From NCBI GenBank assembly GCA_002083635.1, contig MSXP01000002.1:1-64000 (forward strand): a stretch of 64,000 nucleotides of DNA, read 5' to 3'. The stretch's first letter is position 1. Each line of letters starts with the position of its first letter. The DNA comes from Proteobacteria bacterium ST_bin12. Its GTDB lineage: Bacteria > Pseudomonadota > Gammaproteobacteria > Burkholderiales > Methylophilaceae. The notes below the pieces were generated by a model. It was not told the DNA's origin. It saw only the letters and a program-made list of their open reading frames with translations, and did not search any database. Below, piece by piece: positions 17,245-25,435 of the stretch. A program made the position numbers and the translations under genes.

Positions 17245-17906
17245 AGTGGTTGTTAGGGTTGTTAGTATTGGTAAACGTGGGTTTATTGGCTTATTATAAC
17301 TTGGATATGATTGCGCCAAAACCAGCGCAAATGAATGCGCAGATTAACCCCGAAAAACTCAAGATACTAGACCAGCAAGCATTAGAAGCGATGCCTAGAA
17401 AAATGGCGGCGATAACAGTTGCGCCCGTTGTAGAAACGCAAGCCACTAGTTGTTATGAATGGGGCAATTTTACTGCTAGCAATTTACCATCTGCACAAGT
17501 GGCTTTAGCTAAGTTGGGTTTGGTGGGTGTTGCAAAGCAAGCTGATACAACTAAAGCGGATAGGCGCTTTTGGGTGTATTACCCGCCCTTAAAAAATGCG
17601 CAACTTGCGCAACAAAAAGCGGATGAGATTAAAGCATTGGGGGTTGGCGAGATATTTGTGGTGCAAGATTCGCAATGGCGCCATGCGATTTCGTTTGGCT
17701 TGTTTCAGGATGAAAAACTGGCCACCAACCTGCTCAACGATTTACAAACTAGAGGTGTAAAAGGCGCTACTAAAGCCTTGCGCAGCCCTGGTAAAAATAT
17801 TTCTAGCTTGCTGGTTAAAGCGGTGACGCCAGAAGCGGCATTAGAGTTACAAAAAGTTAGCCCAGAGTTCGTGGGCAGTGAGCTTAAAGTGGCGGCCTGT
17901 AACTAG
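17241..17906 (+). CDS. SPOR-domain-like membrane-anchored protein
   Basis: A 221-aa protein with one N-terminal membrane helix (WLLGLLVLVNVGLLAYY) and a C-terminal periplasmic region around residues 75-180 (CYEWGNFTASNLPSAQVAL, AQQKADEIKALGVGEIFVV, AISFGLFQDEKLA) that fits a SPOR-type fold of two short repeats, known to bind denuded septal peptidoglycan. It is translationally coupled to coaX (4-bp overlap). The birA-coaX-SPOR order is common in betaproteobacteria. The exact role is not predictable. Confidence 0.75.
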   Translation: MKWLLGLLVLVNVGLLAYYNLDMIAPKPAQMNAQINPEKLKILDQQALEAMPRKMAAITVAPVVETQATSCYEWGNFTASNLPSAQVALAKLGLVGVAKQADTTKADRRFWVYYPPLKNAQLAQQKADEIKALGVGEIFVVQDSQWRHAISFGLFQDEKLATNLLNDLQTRGVKGATKALRSPGKNISSLLVKAVTPEAALELQKVSPEFVGSELKVAACN

Positions 17907-17918
17907 GCTAATTTAGAG

Positions 17919-19289
17919 TTAATTTGGGAACAATTTACCCGGATTTAAAATATTATTCGGGTCAAAAGTCAGTTTGATTTGCTTCATCAATGTCATTGTT
18001 GTTACATCAATCTCGCGCGATACAAACGGCCGTTTTGCCATGCCAACACCATGCTCGCCAGATAATGTGCCTTGTAGAGATAGCACCAAGCTAAACACAT
18101 CATCTAGGCAGGCATAAGCACGCTGCATTTCTTCTGCATCATTAGGGTTAACCAATAAATTCACATGAATATTGCCATTGCCCGCATGGCCAAAATTCAC
18201 ATTGCTGATTTGATATTGCGCGGCCAACTTTTCTAAACCCGTTAACAATTCGGGTAGGTGTGATACGGGCACTGCAATATCTTCATTAATTTTTTTAGGC
18301 GCAATGTCTTTTAACAAGGGCGATAACGCTTTGCGCGCAGCCCATAAAGCTTTTGTATCCAGTGCAGGCTTGGCCTCAATTAAGCCATCCACTTGGCAAG
18401 CTTGCAAAATAGCTTCAGTGGCTTCAATAATCTCTTGGCTTGAGCCGTCTACTTCAATCATCAAATAGGCTTTGGCATTTTCTGGCAATAAATTTTGGTG
18501 ACGGCTACGGATTAGATTCAGCGCGCCATTATCCAAAAACTCTAATGCGCTTGGTGTATAAGGCTGCGCCATAATCGCGGCAATCGCTTTGGCGCAGCTG
18601 TAAGTATCGATAAACTCAGCCGTTAAACCACCTGTATTTTTAGGTAAAGGAGTGAGTTTTAGTGTGGCTTCGGTAATCACAGCCAGCGTACCTTCACTAC
18701 CCACAATCAAGCGCGTTAAATCGTAGCCAACCACACCTTTACTGGTGTAACAGCCCGTTTTGATGATGTCACCATTACCTGTCACCGCTTTTAAACCTAA
18801 AACATGGTCGCGCGCTACGCCGTATTTCACCGCATGCGGCCCAGCAGCGCAAGTGGCTAAATTACCGCCAATGCTGCAATATGCCGCGCTGGATGGGTCT
18901 GGCGGCCAGAAAAATCCAACGGGTTTAATCGCATCTTGTAATACCTGATTCAAGACGCCTGGCTCAACTATCGCCATACGATTATCTGGGTCAATGCTGA
19001 TGATTTTTTGCATGCGCTCTAGCGACATCACCACGCCGCCAGCCTCTGGCACGCTACCGCCTGCAGTACCAGTACCGCGCCCTCGAGGCACAACCGGTAT
19101 TTTTTGCTGATTGCATAGTTCGATAACGGTTTGAACTTCTTCAGTTGTTAATGGAAAAACAACGGCAATTGGGTTGTGATAATTGCGCGAATTGTCGTAA
19201 GCGTAAGCATAGCAATCGACAGGGTCGGTAAACACTCTGTCTTTTGGAAAAAACTCAACTAATTTAGTGGTTAAGTCTTGCGCAGGCAT
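17919..19289 (-). CDS. GlcD/D-lactate dehydrogenase-type FAD-linked oxidase
   Basis: A 456-aa flavoprotein: a PCMH-type FAD domain with VVPRGRGTGTAGGSVP (about residues 63-78) and the GSEGTLAVITEATL motif, then a C-terminal FAD-oxidase cap with VNFGHAGNGNIHVNL and LSGEHGVGMAKRP. Family role: oxidation of D-2-hydroxy acids such as glycolate or D-lactate with transfer of electrons to the quinone pool. No GlcE/GlcF partner lies nearby, so a stand-alone D-lactate dehydrogenase-type role is more likely than glycolate oxidase. Its 5' end faces the integrase end of element 2. Confidence 0.85.
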   Translation of the reverse strand: MPAQDLTTKLVEFFPKDRVFTDPVDCYAYAYDNSRNYHNPIAVVFPLTTEEVQTVIELCNQQKIPVVPRGRGTGTAGGSVPEAGGVVMSLERMQKIISIDPDNRMAIVEPGVLNQVLQDAIKPVGFFWPPDPSSAAYCSIGGNLATCAAGPHAVKYGVARDHVLGLKAVTGNGDIIKTGCYTSKGVVGYDLTRLIVGSEGTLAVITEATLKLTPLPKNTGGLTAEFIDTYSCAKAIAAIMAQPYTPSALEFLDNGALNLIRSRHQNLLPENAKAYLMIEVDGSSQEIIEATEAILQACQVDGLIEAKPALDTKALWAARKALSPLLKDIAPKKINEDIAVPVSHLPELLTGLEKLAAQYQISNVNFGHAGNGNIHVNLLVNPNDAEEMQRAYACLDDVFSLVLSLQGTLSGEHGVGMAKRPFVSREIDVTTMTLMKQIKLTFDPNNILNPGKLFPN

Positions 19290-19430
19290 TCGATTATCTT
19301 TTCTTGATGTACAAAATTGTATTACTTTTTAGTATTTTCATTGCTCTAATAACTCTATGATTTAATTGTAAAATTACTAACTATCATTTTTTAAATCACC
19401 ATTTTTTAAATTTTTTGTGTTATATTTTTG

Positions 19431-19456
19431 AATAAATTCACCAAAAATTCACCAAA
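19431..19456 (+). repeat. Left terminal direct repeat of element 2
   Basis: Two tandem 11-bp TTCACCAAAAA units preceded by AATAAA. It matches 25359-25384 at 25 of 26 positions in the same orientation. It lies 15 bp before the integrase start, so it may also act as an integrase operator. Confidence 0.7.
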
Positions 19457-19471
19457 AATAAAGGTTTTCAA

Positions 19472-20761
19472 ATGACTGTCTCAACTCTACCCCGTGGCAT
19501 TCAATTAGTGCAGTGGAAAAATCAGGACAAAAGCAAATCCATTAAATACCGTGTAAGAATTATACGGAAAGATTTCAATGCTGATAAATTATTTGACGAT
19601 TTAAACGAGGCAAAAGAGTTTTTGTTCAACAGTAAAACCAAGCAAGGTATTCAATCAATTGAGCTGGCTAGAGAAGAGTTAATTGCAAAAGAAAGTGCGA
19701 AGCTCATAAGGCAGTATTTTGAGAAGAGAACTATTGAGCATTACTCAAAAGTGTATGTTAGTGATTACATAGATACCATCATCATTGACACACCAATGAG
19801 GCAAAAAACGGTTTATACAATCAAGTCCGCAATCAAAACATTCAATAACACCGAAATCACAATCACTAAGGATTACCCAAAATCAAATGGTGAGTTTGGA
19901 TTTTCAGCAGATATTGACATAAAAATGGGCGATATCAATATACTGGATTTAACACATATTCATCTAGATAAATACATTGATAAAAGGCTGAAAACAGTAA
20001 GGAGAGGCACTGGAACACTTATTAAAAAAAGCTCAGTGATTGCTGAAGTTAGCTTAATTAAGCAATTTTTTTCAATGCTTAAAAAAATCGACTACGATAA
20101 ATTTAACAAGTTTGACTATACAAGCTTGTTTAATAATATTGACAGAAAACCTCTCAGGCATGCACACGAAAAAAGAGAATTTATAATTCAAAATGATGAC
20201 GAAAAAAACTTGCTTGAGGCTATAGAAAAATATTCCAATCCTGAGCTGAGGTGGGTTATTTTGTTATCACTTTACACTGGCATGCGAAACAGTGAAGTAT
20301 TAACCTTAAAGCACAATCAAATCAAGTTAGAACAGAATTTCATTGCTTTGACACACACGAAAAGCAGAAGACCGAGAAAAGTTTATTTAACTCAGCAAGC
20401 AAGAGAATTGATTAAAGAGTTCAGTAATGAAGACTACAGTAGCGACAAAAATGTTTTCAAGTATAAATTAGGTGGGTTTGAGGGTGCATTTAGGAGGTTT
20501 AGAAAAATTCACCATTTAGAGCACATTAGAACTCATGATTTTAGAAGAACTTTGATTTCTTCAATGCTTAAAAAAATTGGTGAAAGTAATTCAATTCTAG
20601 TTAGTGAAATTTTAGGAATACCAAATGCACAAAATATGCTCAAGCAATATTCAAATGAAGAAGTTAAATTTGACACTCAAAGTGATTTGCAAAAATCAGT
20701 TGGGCATGGTGATTTAAACATCACTAAGAAATACACAGTTATAAATTCTAGCGAACAGTAG
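19472..20761 (+). CDS. Tyrosine recombinase (integrase) of element 2
   Basis: A 429-aa integrase sharing the N-terminal signature LPRGIQLVQWKNQDKS...KYRVRIIRKDF with the element-1 integrase. Catalytic residues are Arg272 (TGMRNSE), His355 and Arg358 (HDFRR), His412 (GHGD) and Tyr421. Like its relative it has an unusually long stretch (about 54 residues) between the HxxR motif and the second His. It lies at the left end of the element, divergent from the glcD-like gene, the same geometry as integrase and msrA in element 1. Confidence 0.9.
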   Translation: MTVSTLPRGIQLVQWKNQDKSKSIKYRVRIIRKDFNADKLFDDLNEAKEFLFNSKTKQGIQSIELAREELIAKESAKLIRQYFEKRTIEHYSKVYVSDYIDTIIIDTPMRQKTVYTIKSAIKTFNNTEITITKDYPKSNGEFGFSADIDIKMGDINILDLTHIHLDKYIDKRLKTVRRGTGTLIKKSSVIAEVSLIKQFFSMLKKIDYDKFNKFDYTSLFNNIDRKPLRHAHEKREFIIQNDDEKNLLEAIEKYSNPELRWVILLSLYTGMRNSEVLTLKHNQIKLEQNFIALTHTKSRRPRKVYLTQQARELIKEFSNEDYSSDKNVFKYKLGGFEGAFRRFRKIHHLEHIRTHDFRRTLISSMLKKIGESNSILVSEILGIPNAQNMLKQYSNEEVKFDTQSDLQKSVGHGDLNITKKYTVINSSEQ

Positions 20762-20866
20762 TTTCATCCATGCGCATGGCAGACAGTTACTTGACAATCA
20801 TAAAATAATTTATTAACTCTTATTTTGAGTGATTTATTCGTCAAGAGTGATATGCCTTTCTTCTAT

Positions 20867-21266
20867 GGACTTGTTTCTGCATATCAATAATATCTTCCCG
20901 GTTCGGTTGCTCCAGCAGTAGCTTATGTAAGTAGCTAAAACTCTAAGGACTTAAATTGCCAAAGACATGCTCATTAAGAAAGTTTGCACACTGACTTAAA
21001 TCGTGAAACCTACTAGCTAGGTATGACAATAGGTGCAAGTGGTTAGAATGGTGAAGTTGGAAAACCACAGGGAAGACAATCAGCAGACCCCCCAACTGTT
21101 CCTGTAAGAGGACGAACTGCGAAATTGAGAAACTTACATTATCTCAATTCGGTGCTATGTGAATGTAGCGAGATAAAGTCAGGAGGCTAAATTTTTTAGC
21201 CTTAGGGTAAGACTTTGTCGGAACCGTGTGATAGCACGGGAACGACAAAGGCAAAGAAACAAGTCC
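20867..21266 (+). ncRNA. Candidate large structured RNA (unassigned)
   Basis: A roughly 400-nt non-coding segment closed by a perfect 12-bp stem (20867-20878 with 21255-21266). Inside are ACCTA/TAGGT (21008-21022), GTGGTT/AACCAC (21039-21068), GCAG/CTGC enclosing a bulged hairpin (21083-21120), an 8-bp stem (21123-21130/21142-21149), GCTA/TAGC (21153-21169), a 7-bp stem AGGCTAA/TTAGCCT (21184-21202) and a two-part helix (21213-21220/21243-21250 and 21224-21228/21235-21239) separated by a symmetric GAA/GAA internal loop. No long coding frame covers it. The strand is inferred from neighbouring genes. The family is not identified; an IsrB-associated HEARO-type RNA or intron remnant is conceivable but unproven. 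Confidence 0.55.
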
Positions 21267-21300
21267 AATGGTAAGTTTAAAGAACTAAATACACTTAAAT

Positions 21301-21380
21301 CAAAATAGGTTAATACCTAATCAATCACATTCAAAACCATTAAACCAAATCAACAAAATAGGCTGATACGGTTCAATCAA
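21301..21380 (+). repeat. Two degenerate direct repeats before the oriT-like hairpin
   Basis: CAAAATAGG followed by a T-rich variant and ATAC occurs at 21301-21316 and 21354-21369, 53 bp apart, each followed by TCAATCA. They lie between the structured region and the hairpin at 21459 and could be binding sites for a relaxosome protein. Confidence 0.4.
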
Positions 21381-21458
21381 TAAATTTCAATCTAGCTATT
21401 GACTCCTCAAAAAAACCTATTAAATACATAGATAAGAATTGGTTTAAGCAAGTGCAAC

Positions 21459-21527
21459 CAATATCACGGCCCAATGGGTAAAGGCTACCCAGTTGTTTTG
21501 TGATATTGAATGATATGGGTTTCCCAT
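21459..21527 (+). other. Candidate origin of transfer (oriT) hairpins
   Basis: A nested inverted repeat: outer 9-bp stem CAATATCAC/GTGATATTG (21459-21467/21500-21508) and inner 6-bp stem TGGGTA/TACCCA (21475-21480/21486-21491), followed by ATGGG/CCCAT (21515-21527). It ends 45 bp upstream of mobC, the usual place for oriT in ColE1-type mobilization regions. A nic site was not identified. Confidence 0.45.
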
Positions 21528-21571
21528 GCCCTTTGTTTTACCGACTCCCATAACAATAAAAACAAGGAGTA

Positions 21572-21961
21572 ATGATGGAAGACATTATCAAGCAAGCACC
21601 TGGTCAAGCTGGTTCTGACGGACACCCATATAAGAGATTAAGAAGAATAGAGATAAGAGCCTCTAATCAGGAATATCATCAATTAAGAGATTATGCACAT
21701 TCAGCACAATACTCAAACTTAGCTCAATATTTGCGAGAGGCTGGACTGAGCAATAAAGAAATTCAATCACAAACTAAGAAAATGGAGGCATTGAGAGCTT
21801 GCCAATATGAGCTGAATAAAATCGGTGTGAATATCAATCAAATCAGCCACCACTTAAATGCTAATCCTGACAATCCGATTACTGAAGAAACCTTACTCGT
21901 GCTTATGCAAATTCAAGAGCTTGCAGATAGCATTTATCAAAGCTCAAAGGCAAAGCAATGA
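21572..21961 (+). CDS. mobC: MobC-family relaxosome accessory protein
   Basis: A 129-aa protein with an N-terminal ribbon-helix-helix-like segment (RRIEIRASNQEYHQL) and the MobC motif region (LAQYLREAGLS, then ELNKIGVNINQISHHLN at about residues 87-103). Family role: binds and helps open oriT so the relaxase can nick. The AAGGAG ribosome site precedes ATG 21572. Its stop overlaps the relaxase start (ATGA), so the two are coupled. Confidence 0.88.
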   Translation: MMEDIIKQAPGQAGSDGHPYKRLRRIEIRASNQEYHQLRDYAHSAQYSNLAQYLREAGLSNKEIQSQTKKMEALRACQYELNKIGVNINQISHHLNANPDNPITEETLLVLMQIQELADSIYQSSKAKQ

Positions 21962-23325
21962 TTGTCCGTGTGTTTTCTAGTGGAACAGGTAGGGGTCAGG
22001 GTCCAGTCAATTATCTTCTTAGTAGCATAGACCACACGGGAGCCACTCGCAAAATTATGCCAAAACTTATGGAAGGTAATTCAAACACGACTATAGAAAT
22101 AATCAACTCAATAAGTAGAGATTGGAAGTATGTGTCAGGTGTAATTGCATTCAGAGACAGTGAAAAGCCAACACAAGAGCAAATGCTCAAAGTGATTGAT
22201 AAATTTAAACAGACCTTTTTTGCGGGATTATCGGCCAGTCAATACAATGCTTTGTTTGTTTTACATCGCGATAAAGACAATCATGAGATACATTTTGTTG
22301 TGCCCATGACGGAGCTTTCAACTGGCAAAAGATTAAATATTCATCCAGTAGGCCAAAAGAACTTAGACCTATACCAAACCTTTAGTAAAGTGCTTAATCA
22401 AGAGCTAGGCTATGCACAGATAGTGCCAGACCCACTCAAAATTGCATTACCAAGTCATAAGCTCAAGTCGCCTGAGTTTAAAGCTGACAATCGTAAAAAC
22501 ACCGTATTACAAACACATATCAAACAAGCCATTGTTTCGGGAAAAGTGCAGAACCGCAATCAATTATGCAATTACCTTGAGGATGAACTCGGTGTGCATG
22601 TGCATAGACAAGGCAAAGACTACATTTCAATCCGATTACCTGGGAATCAAAAAAACCGCCGATTAAAAGGTCCCATGTTTGATGAAAATGCAAACTACCG
22701 CGACATGTTGGAAACATCTCGCAAATCTAAGGTGCCCGTCAAATTGACCGACACTGAATACCAGGAACAAAAAGCCAAGCTTAATGAGCTCATAAACGAA
22801 AGAGCTGCATTCAATACAATGGCCTACTCAAAAGCCAAACCTGTGCGACTAGGTGGGGAGGCGCGAGCGGAAAAATATGTTCAACCAGCAATGCCAAAAA
22901 TAACAATTACAAAGGAGACAATACCCATGGCAAACAATACAGTAATAAAGAGAATGATAAGAGATGCACTCATGAGAATGCTACTCGGCACACCAACCAA
23001 AAAAACCGTGCATCAAGTGCCTAATCTTAAACAAGTGCTCAATAGAAAAAATGAGGTGCGAGAAAAAGCTTACCCAAGCACTAGAAACAATCCACCTGTT
23101 TCTAACGGTGCAATTTATAGTCTAATGCGAACTATTGACCAAGTTAAGATGAGCATTCATGAGGCAATAACTGACCTTGCAAATGCTAGAAGTCCAAAAG
23201 AAAGAGTAATTGCAGAGCAGAGATTAAAACAGTTGCAGGAACTTGAAAATCAACTTGGCATGCAGTTGCATGAGGCTAAATTAAGTATTGGTAATCATCA
23301 AAACAATTTGAAATTAAAGCATTAA
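21958..23325 (+). CDS. mobA: ColE1-type MobA relaxase (MobP family)
   Basis: A 455-aa relaxase aligned by eye with ColE1 MobA: MIVRVFSSGTGRGQGPVNYL at the N-terminus, SGVIAFRDSE, and the third motif HRDKDNHEIHFVVP at about residues 102-115, where ColE1 relaxases use a His-Glu-Asn set instead of three histidines. The nicking Tyr is probably the one in PVNYLL (Tyr19). The C-terminal part is helical and basic. Family role: cleaves oriT and pilots the strand through a helper's secretion system. No transfer pore is encoded here. Confidence 0.85.
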   Translation: MIVRVFSSGTGRGQGPVNYLLSSIDHTGATRKIMPKLMEGNSNTTIEIINSISRDWKYVSGVIAFRDSEKPTQEQMLKVIDKFKQTFFAGLSASQYNALFVLHRDKDNHEIHFVVPMTELSTGKRLNIHPVGQKNLDLYQTFSKVLNQELGYAQIVPDPLKIALPSHKLKSPEFKADNRKNTVLQTHIKQAIVSGKVQNRNQLCNYLEDELGVHVHRQGKDYISIRLPGNQKNRRLKGPMFDENANYRDMLETSRKSKVPVKLTDTEYQEQKAKLNELINERAAFNTMAYSKAKPVRLGGEARAEKYVQPAMPKITITKETIPMANNTVIKRMIRDALMRMLLGTPTKKTVHQVPNLKQVLNRKNEVREKAYPSTRNNPPVSNGAIYSLMRTIDQVKMSIHEAITDLANARSPKERVIAEQRLKQLQELENQLGMQLHEAKLSIGNHQNNLKLKH

Positions 23326-23403
23326 AAGGTTGGACTATTTTTAGGTTGTGCACTGTGAGTTAGGTCATGTAAACTTGCCCTTAAGTTTTTACTGGCGGTA
23401 AAT

Positions 23404-24018
23404 ATGAACTATCTCCATGAGTCTCACAGGAATGCATTGTTGTTATTAGAAAATAACGAGAAGTATGCAAAGGACTGGTCAGCCCTTAAGAGTGTTTTAG
23501 ATAACATTACTGACACCCAGCTGATTGATTACTTCACTCATCATTCTGACGGTAGAAACAAGAGTCTTTCAGTTGCAATAAATAGACTACTGAAAGATGA
23601 GCTGGTTAAGGTTGGTTTTAAGCACGAAAGTCCAATTTTCCAAGAAACAAGATACAGAGGAAACAAGTGGAGACTTGATTTTGTTGGAGGAGAAGTTGCA
23701 GTGGAAGTTGCTTTTAATCATGGTGAAGCAACTGCTTGGAATTTGATAAAACCAAATTTATCTGGTGAGTTAAATCATGTTAAAAAAGACACTCAAACTG
23801 AGATAGGTATCTTAATCACTGCAACACAAAATTTAAAGACGGCAGGTGGGTTTGACAGTGCAGTAGGAACCTACCAAAAGTTTTTAACATACCTCAAACC
23901 TATGCAACATTTGCTACCAGTTCCGATGTTAATAATTGGTTTAGATAAGCCGACATCATTCAAAATTAAGCATAAAAAAGAAGGCAATAAAAAATTGGGA
24001 ATTATAGAATATCTCTAA
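23404..24018 (+). CDS. BglII/BstYI-like type II restriction endonuclease
   Basis: A 204-aa protein. Residues 90-106 (RLDFVGGEVAVEVAFNH) resemble the PD-(D/E)XK active site of the BglII/BstYI family: Asp92 and Glu101 are nine apart, as I recall for BglII (D84/E93). The following WNLIKPNL, GILITAT and the C-terminal PVPMLIIGL fit the same fold. The residue two after Glu is Ala rather than Gln or Lys. It is convergent with, and overlaps by 4 bp, a cytosine-C5 methyltransferase gene, which strongly supports a restriction-modification role. Recognition site unknown. Confidence 0.75.
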   Translation: MNYLHESHRNALLLLENNEKYAKDWSALKSVLDNITDTQLIDYFTHHSDGRNKSLSVAINRLLKDELVKVGFKHESPIFQETRYRGNKWRLDFVGGEVAVEVAFNHGEATAWNLIKPNLSGELNHVKKDTQTEIGILITATQNLKTAGGFDSAVGTYQKFLTYLKPMQHLLPVPMLIIGLDKPTSFKIKHKKEGNKKLGIIEYL

Positions 24019-25247
24019 GTCTTCATGACCTGTTTTAAACGATTGCCAAGCCTTTCAATTACCCCAACCACTAATGCATTGCCCATGCAGAAATACCGCT
24101 TTGATTCTGCCATTCCAGTGTCAGTCCAATTGTCGGGGAACCCATTTAATCGCTCAACTTCCACTGGTGTGAGTGTCCTGTATTTTTTAGCAAATGGATC
24201 TTCAATCAGATGTGTTGATCTGTTCGGGTTTTGACTACCTTCGTTTGTTAGTATCGTCCTTGATGGAGAGTCCAACTTATCAGGAAATGGTATTGCACCC
24301 TCGGCATATTGATAAACATGTCCATTTTTGGCCGTTCGTTGCTCTTTCTTAGACCCCTTCATATATTGCCAACCTCTAGACTTCAATATATCAGTCTCAG
24401 TAACAAAATATTTTGACTCAACTTCCTTTAGTAAAACCTCTCTTAAGGGTTTAAAGCTGGCTTGTATAGGTGCAACTTTAATAGTATAGATTTTACCTTC
24501 ACTCATGACCCCTGCATTTTGAAATCTAAACGAGAATTTATCGGATATTTCTTGCACGGTATAATTGAAATCGTCAGGCTTATCGTGATCAACGGGTTCC
24601 TGCTTTACTGGAAACTCAGCGGGGAAAAAACCATTTTTCTGTAGCCAATTGTGTGACAAGCCTTCTTTCTTTAAACCTTTTGAGTGCTTGGTATCATTCC
24701 TTGAGGCGAATATAAAAACCCGTCTTCTTTTCTGTGCAAATCCATACTCTGATGCGTTTATCACCCTCCATTCAACCGAGTAATTCAAATCTCTTAAACA
24801 GCCCAATAGTATTGCCATATCTCTGCCTCTTTGTTTTGCAGGTGAGGCTAGTAGCCTATCAACATTTTCTAGCAGAATATATGGCGGGTTTTTGATACGA
24901 ACTATTTTTTCTATTTCCCACCATAAAACCCCTTTTTTTCCAAGCATACCTTTTGCTTTGGTGGTAGCCACTGAATAATCTTGACACGGGAAACCACCCA
25001 CTAAAAGGCTGTGATTTGGTATAACTTTTGGATTGGTTTCAAGCTGTGCAGTTACTTCGGATATATCGGTATTAAAATACGGATTATTTTTTTGATCTGG
25101 AAAATGAGTGATATAGCATTCTGCAGCGGGCTGTATTTTGGTTGCTGGCTCCCATTGGTTAGCCCAAATTGTTTCCAACCCACTTTGTTCTAGTCCTAAC
25201 CTAAACCCACCAACACCAGCAAAAAGCTCAACTACGGAGTGTTTCAT
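24015..25247 (-). CDS. DNA cytosine-C5 methyltransferase
   Basis: A 410-aa C5 methyltransferase with the ordered motifs ELFAGVGGFRLG (I, residues 7-18), GGFPCQDYSVA (IV, catalytic Cys88), LLENVDRLL (VI, 126-132), FAQKRRRVFIFASR (VIII) and the C-terminal LTPVEVERLNGFPDNW and GNALVV (IX/X). Family role: methylates one cytosine per recognition site to protect DNA from the partner nuclease. The target-recognition region between motifs VIII and IX is about 170 residues. The gene is convergent with the nuclease gene. Chromosomal lpd starts about 190 bp beyond its own start. Confidence 0.92.
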   Translation of the reverse strand: MKHSVVELFAGVGGFRLGLEQSGLETIWANQWEPATKIQPAAECYITHFPDQKNNPYFNTDISEVTAQLETNPKVIPNHSLLVGGFPCQDYSVATTKAKGMLGKKGVLWWEIEKIVRIKNPPYILLENVDRLLASPAKQRGRDMAILLGCLRDLNYSVEWRVINASEYGFAQKRRRVFIFASRNDTKHSKGLKKEGLSHNWLQKNGFFPAEFPVKQEPVDHDKPDDFNYTVQEISDKFSFRFQNAGVMSEGKIYTIKVAPIQASFKPLREVLLKEVESKYFVTETDILKSRGWQYMKGSKKEQRTAKNGHVYQYAEGAIPFPDKLDSPSRTILTNEGSQNPNRSTHLIEDPFAKKYRTLTPVEVERLNGFPDNWTDTGMAESKRYFCMGNALVVGVIERLGNRLKQVMKT

Positions 25248-25358
25248 TGAAAATCCATTTGCGACTAAATAGTCACATTATAGGTTAGTGAATTGTAAAG
25301 ATCCACTAAAACCTACTAAAAGACTGCCTTCTGTGGCGGTAAAAAGTGAATTTACATG

Positions 25359-25384
25359 AATAAATTCACCATAAATTCACCAAA
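25359..25384 (+). repeat. Right terminal direct repeat of element 2
   Basis: AATAAATTCACCATAAATTCACCAAA, identical to 19431-19456 except for one base. It lies 52 bp from the lpd stop codon. Confidence 0.7.
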
Positions 25385-25435
25385 TACAGAATAGAAAAAA
25401 ATATTTATTTATATTAAACAATTGCTTATTAAACA

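Larger units (their letters stand above)
19431..25384. mobile_element. Integrative mobilizable element 2
   Basis: About 6 kb containing a tyrosine integrase, a structured-RNA-like region, an oriT-like hairpin, ColE1-type mobC and mobA, and a type II restriction-modification pair, between chromosomal glcD-like and lpd genes. The limits given are the 25/26-bp direct repeats at 19431-19456 and 25359-25384. By analogy with element 1, where such repeats lie 96-140 bp inside the crossover site, the true ends may be up to about 150 bp further out. No interrupted target gene was found. No conjugation pore genes are present. Confidence 0.7.

Noticed and set aside
20867..21266. Group II intron, from the CCGTG...CACGG helix
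   Set aside because: The helix differs from domain V (no AGC triad or two-base bulge), there is no GTGYG start, and no reverse transcriptase is present.
25385..25435. Displaced start of the glcD-like gene at the right end of element 2, by analogy with msrA
   Set aside because: The minus-strand frame beginning ATGTTTAATAAG encodes MFNKQLFN, with no similarity to the glcD-like N-terminus MPAQDLTTK.
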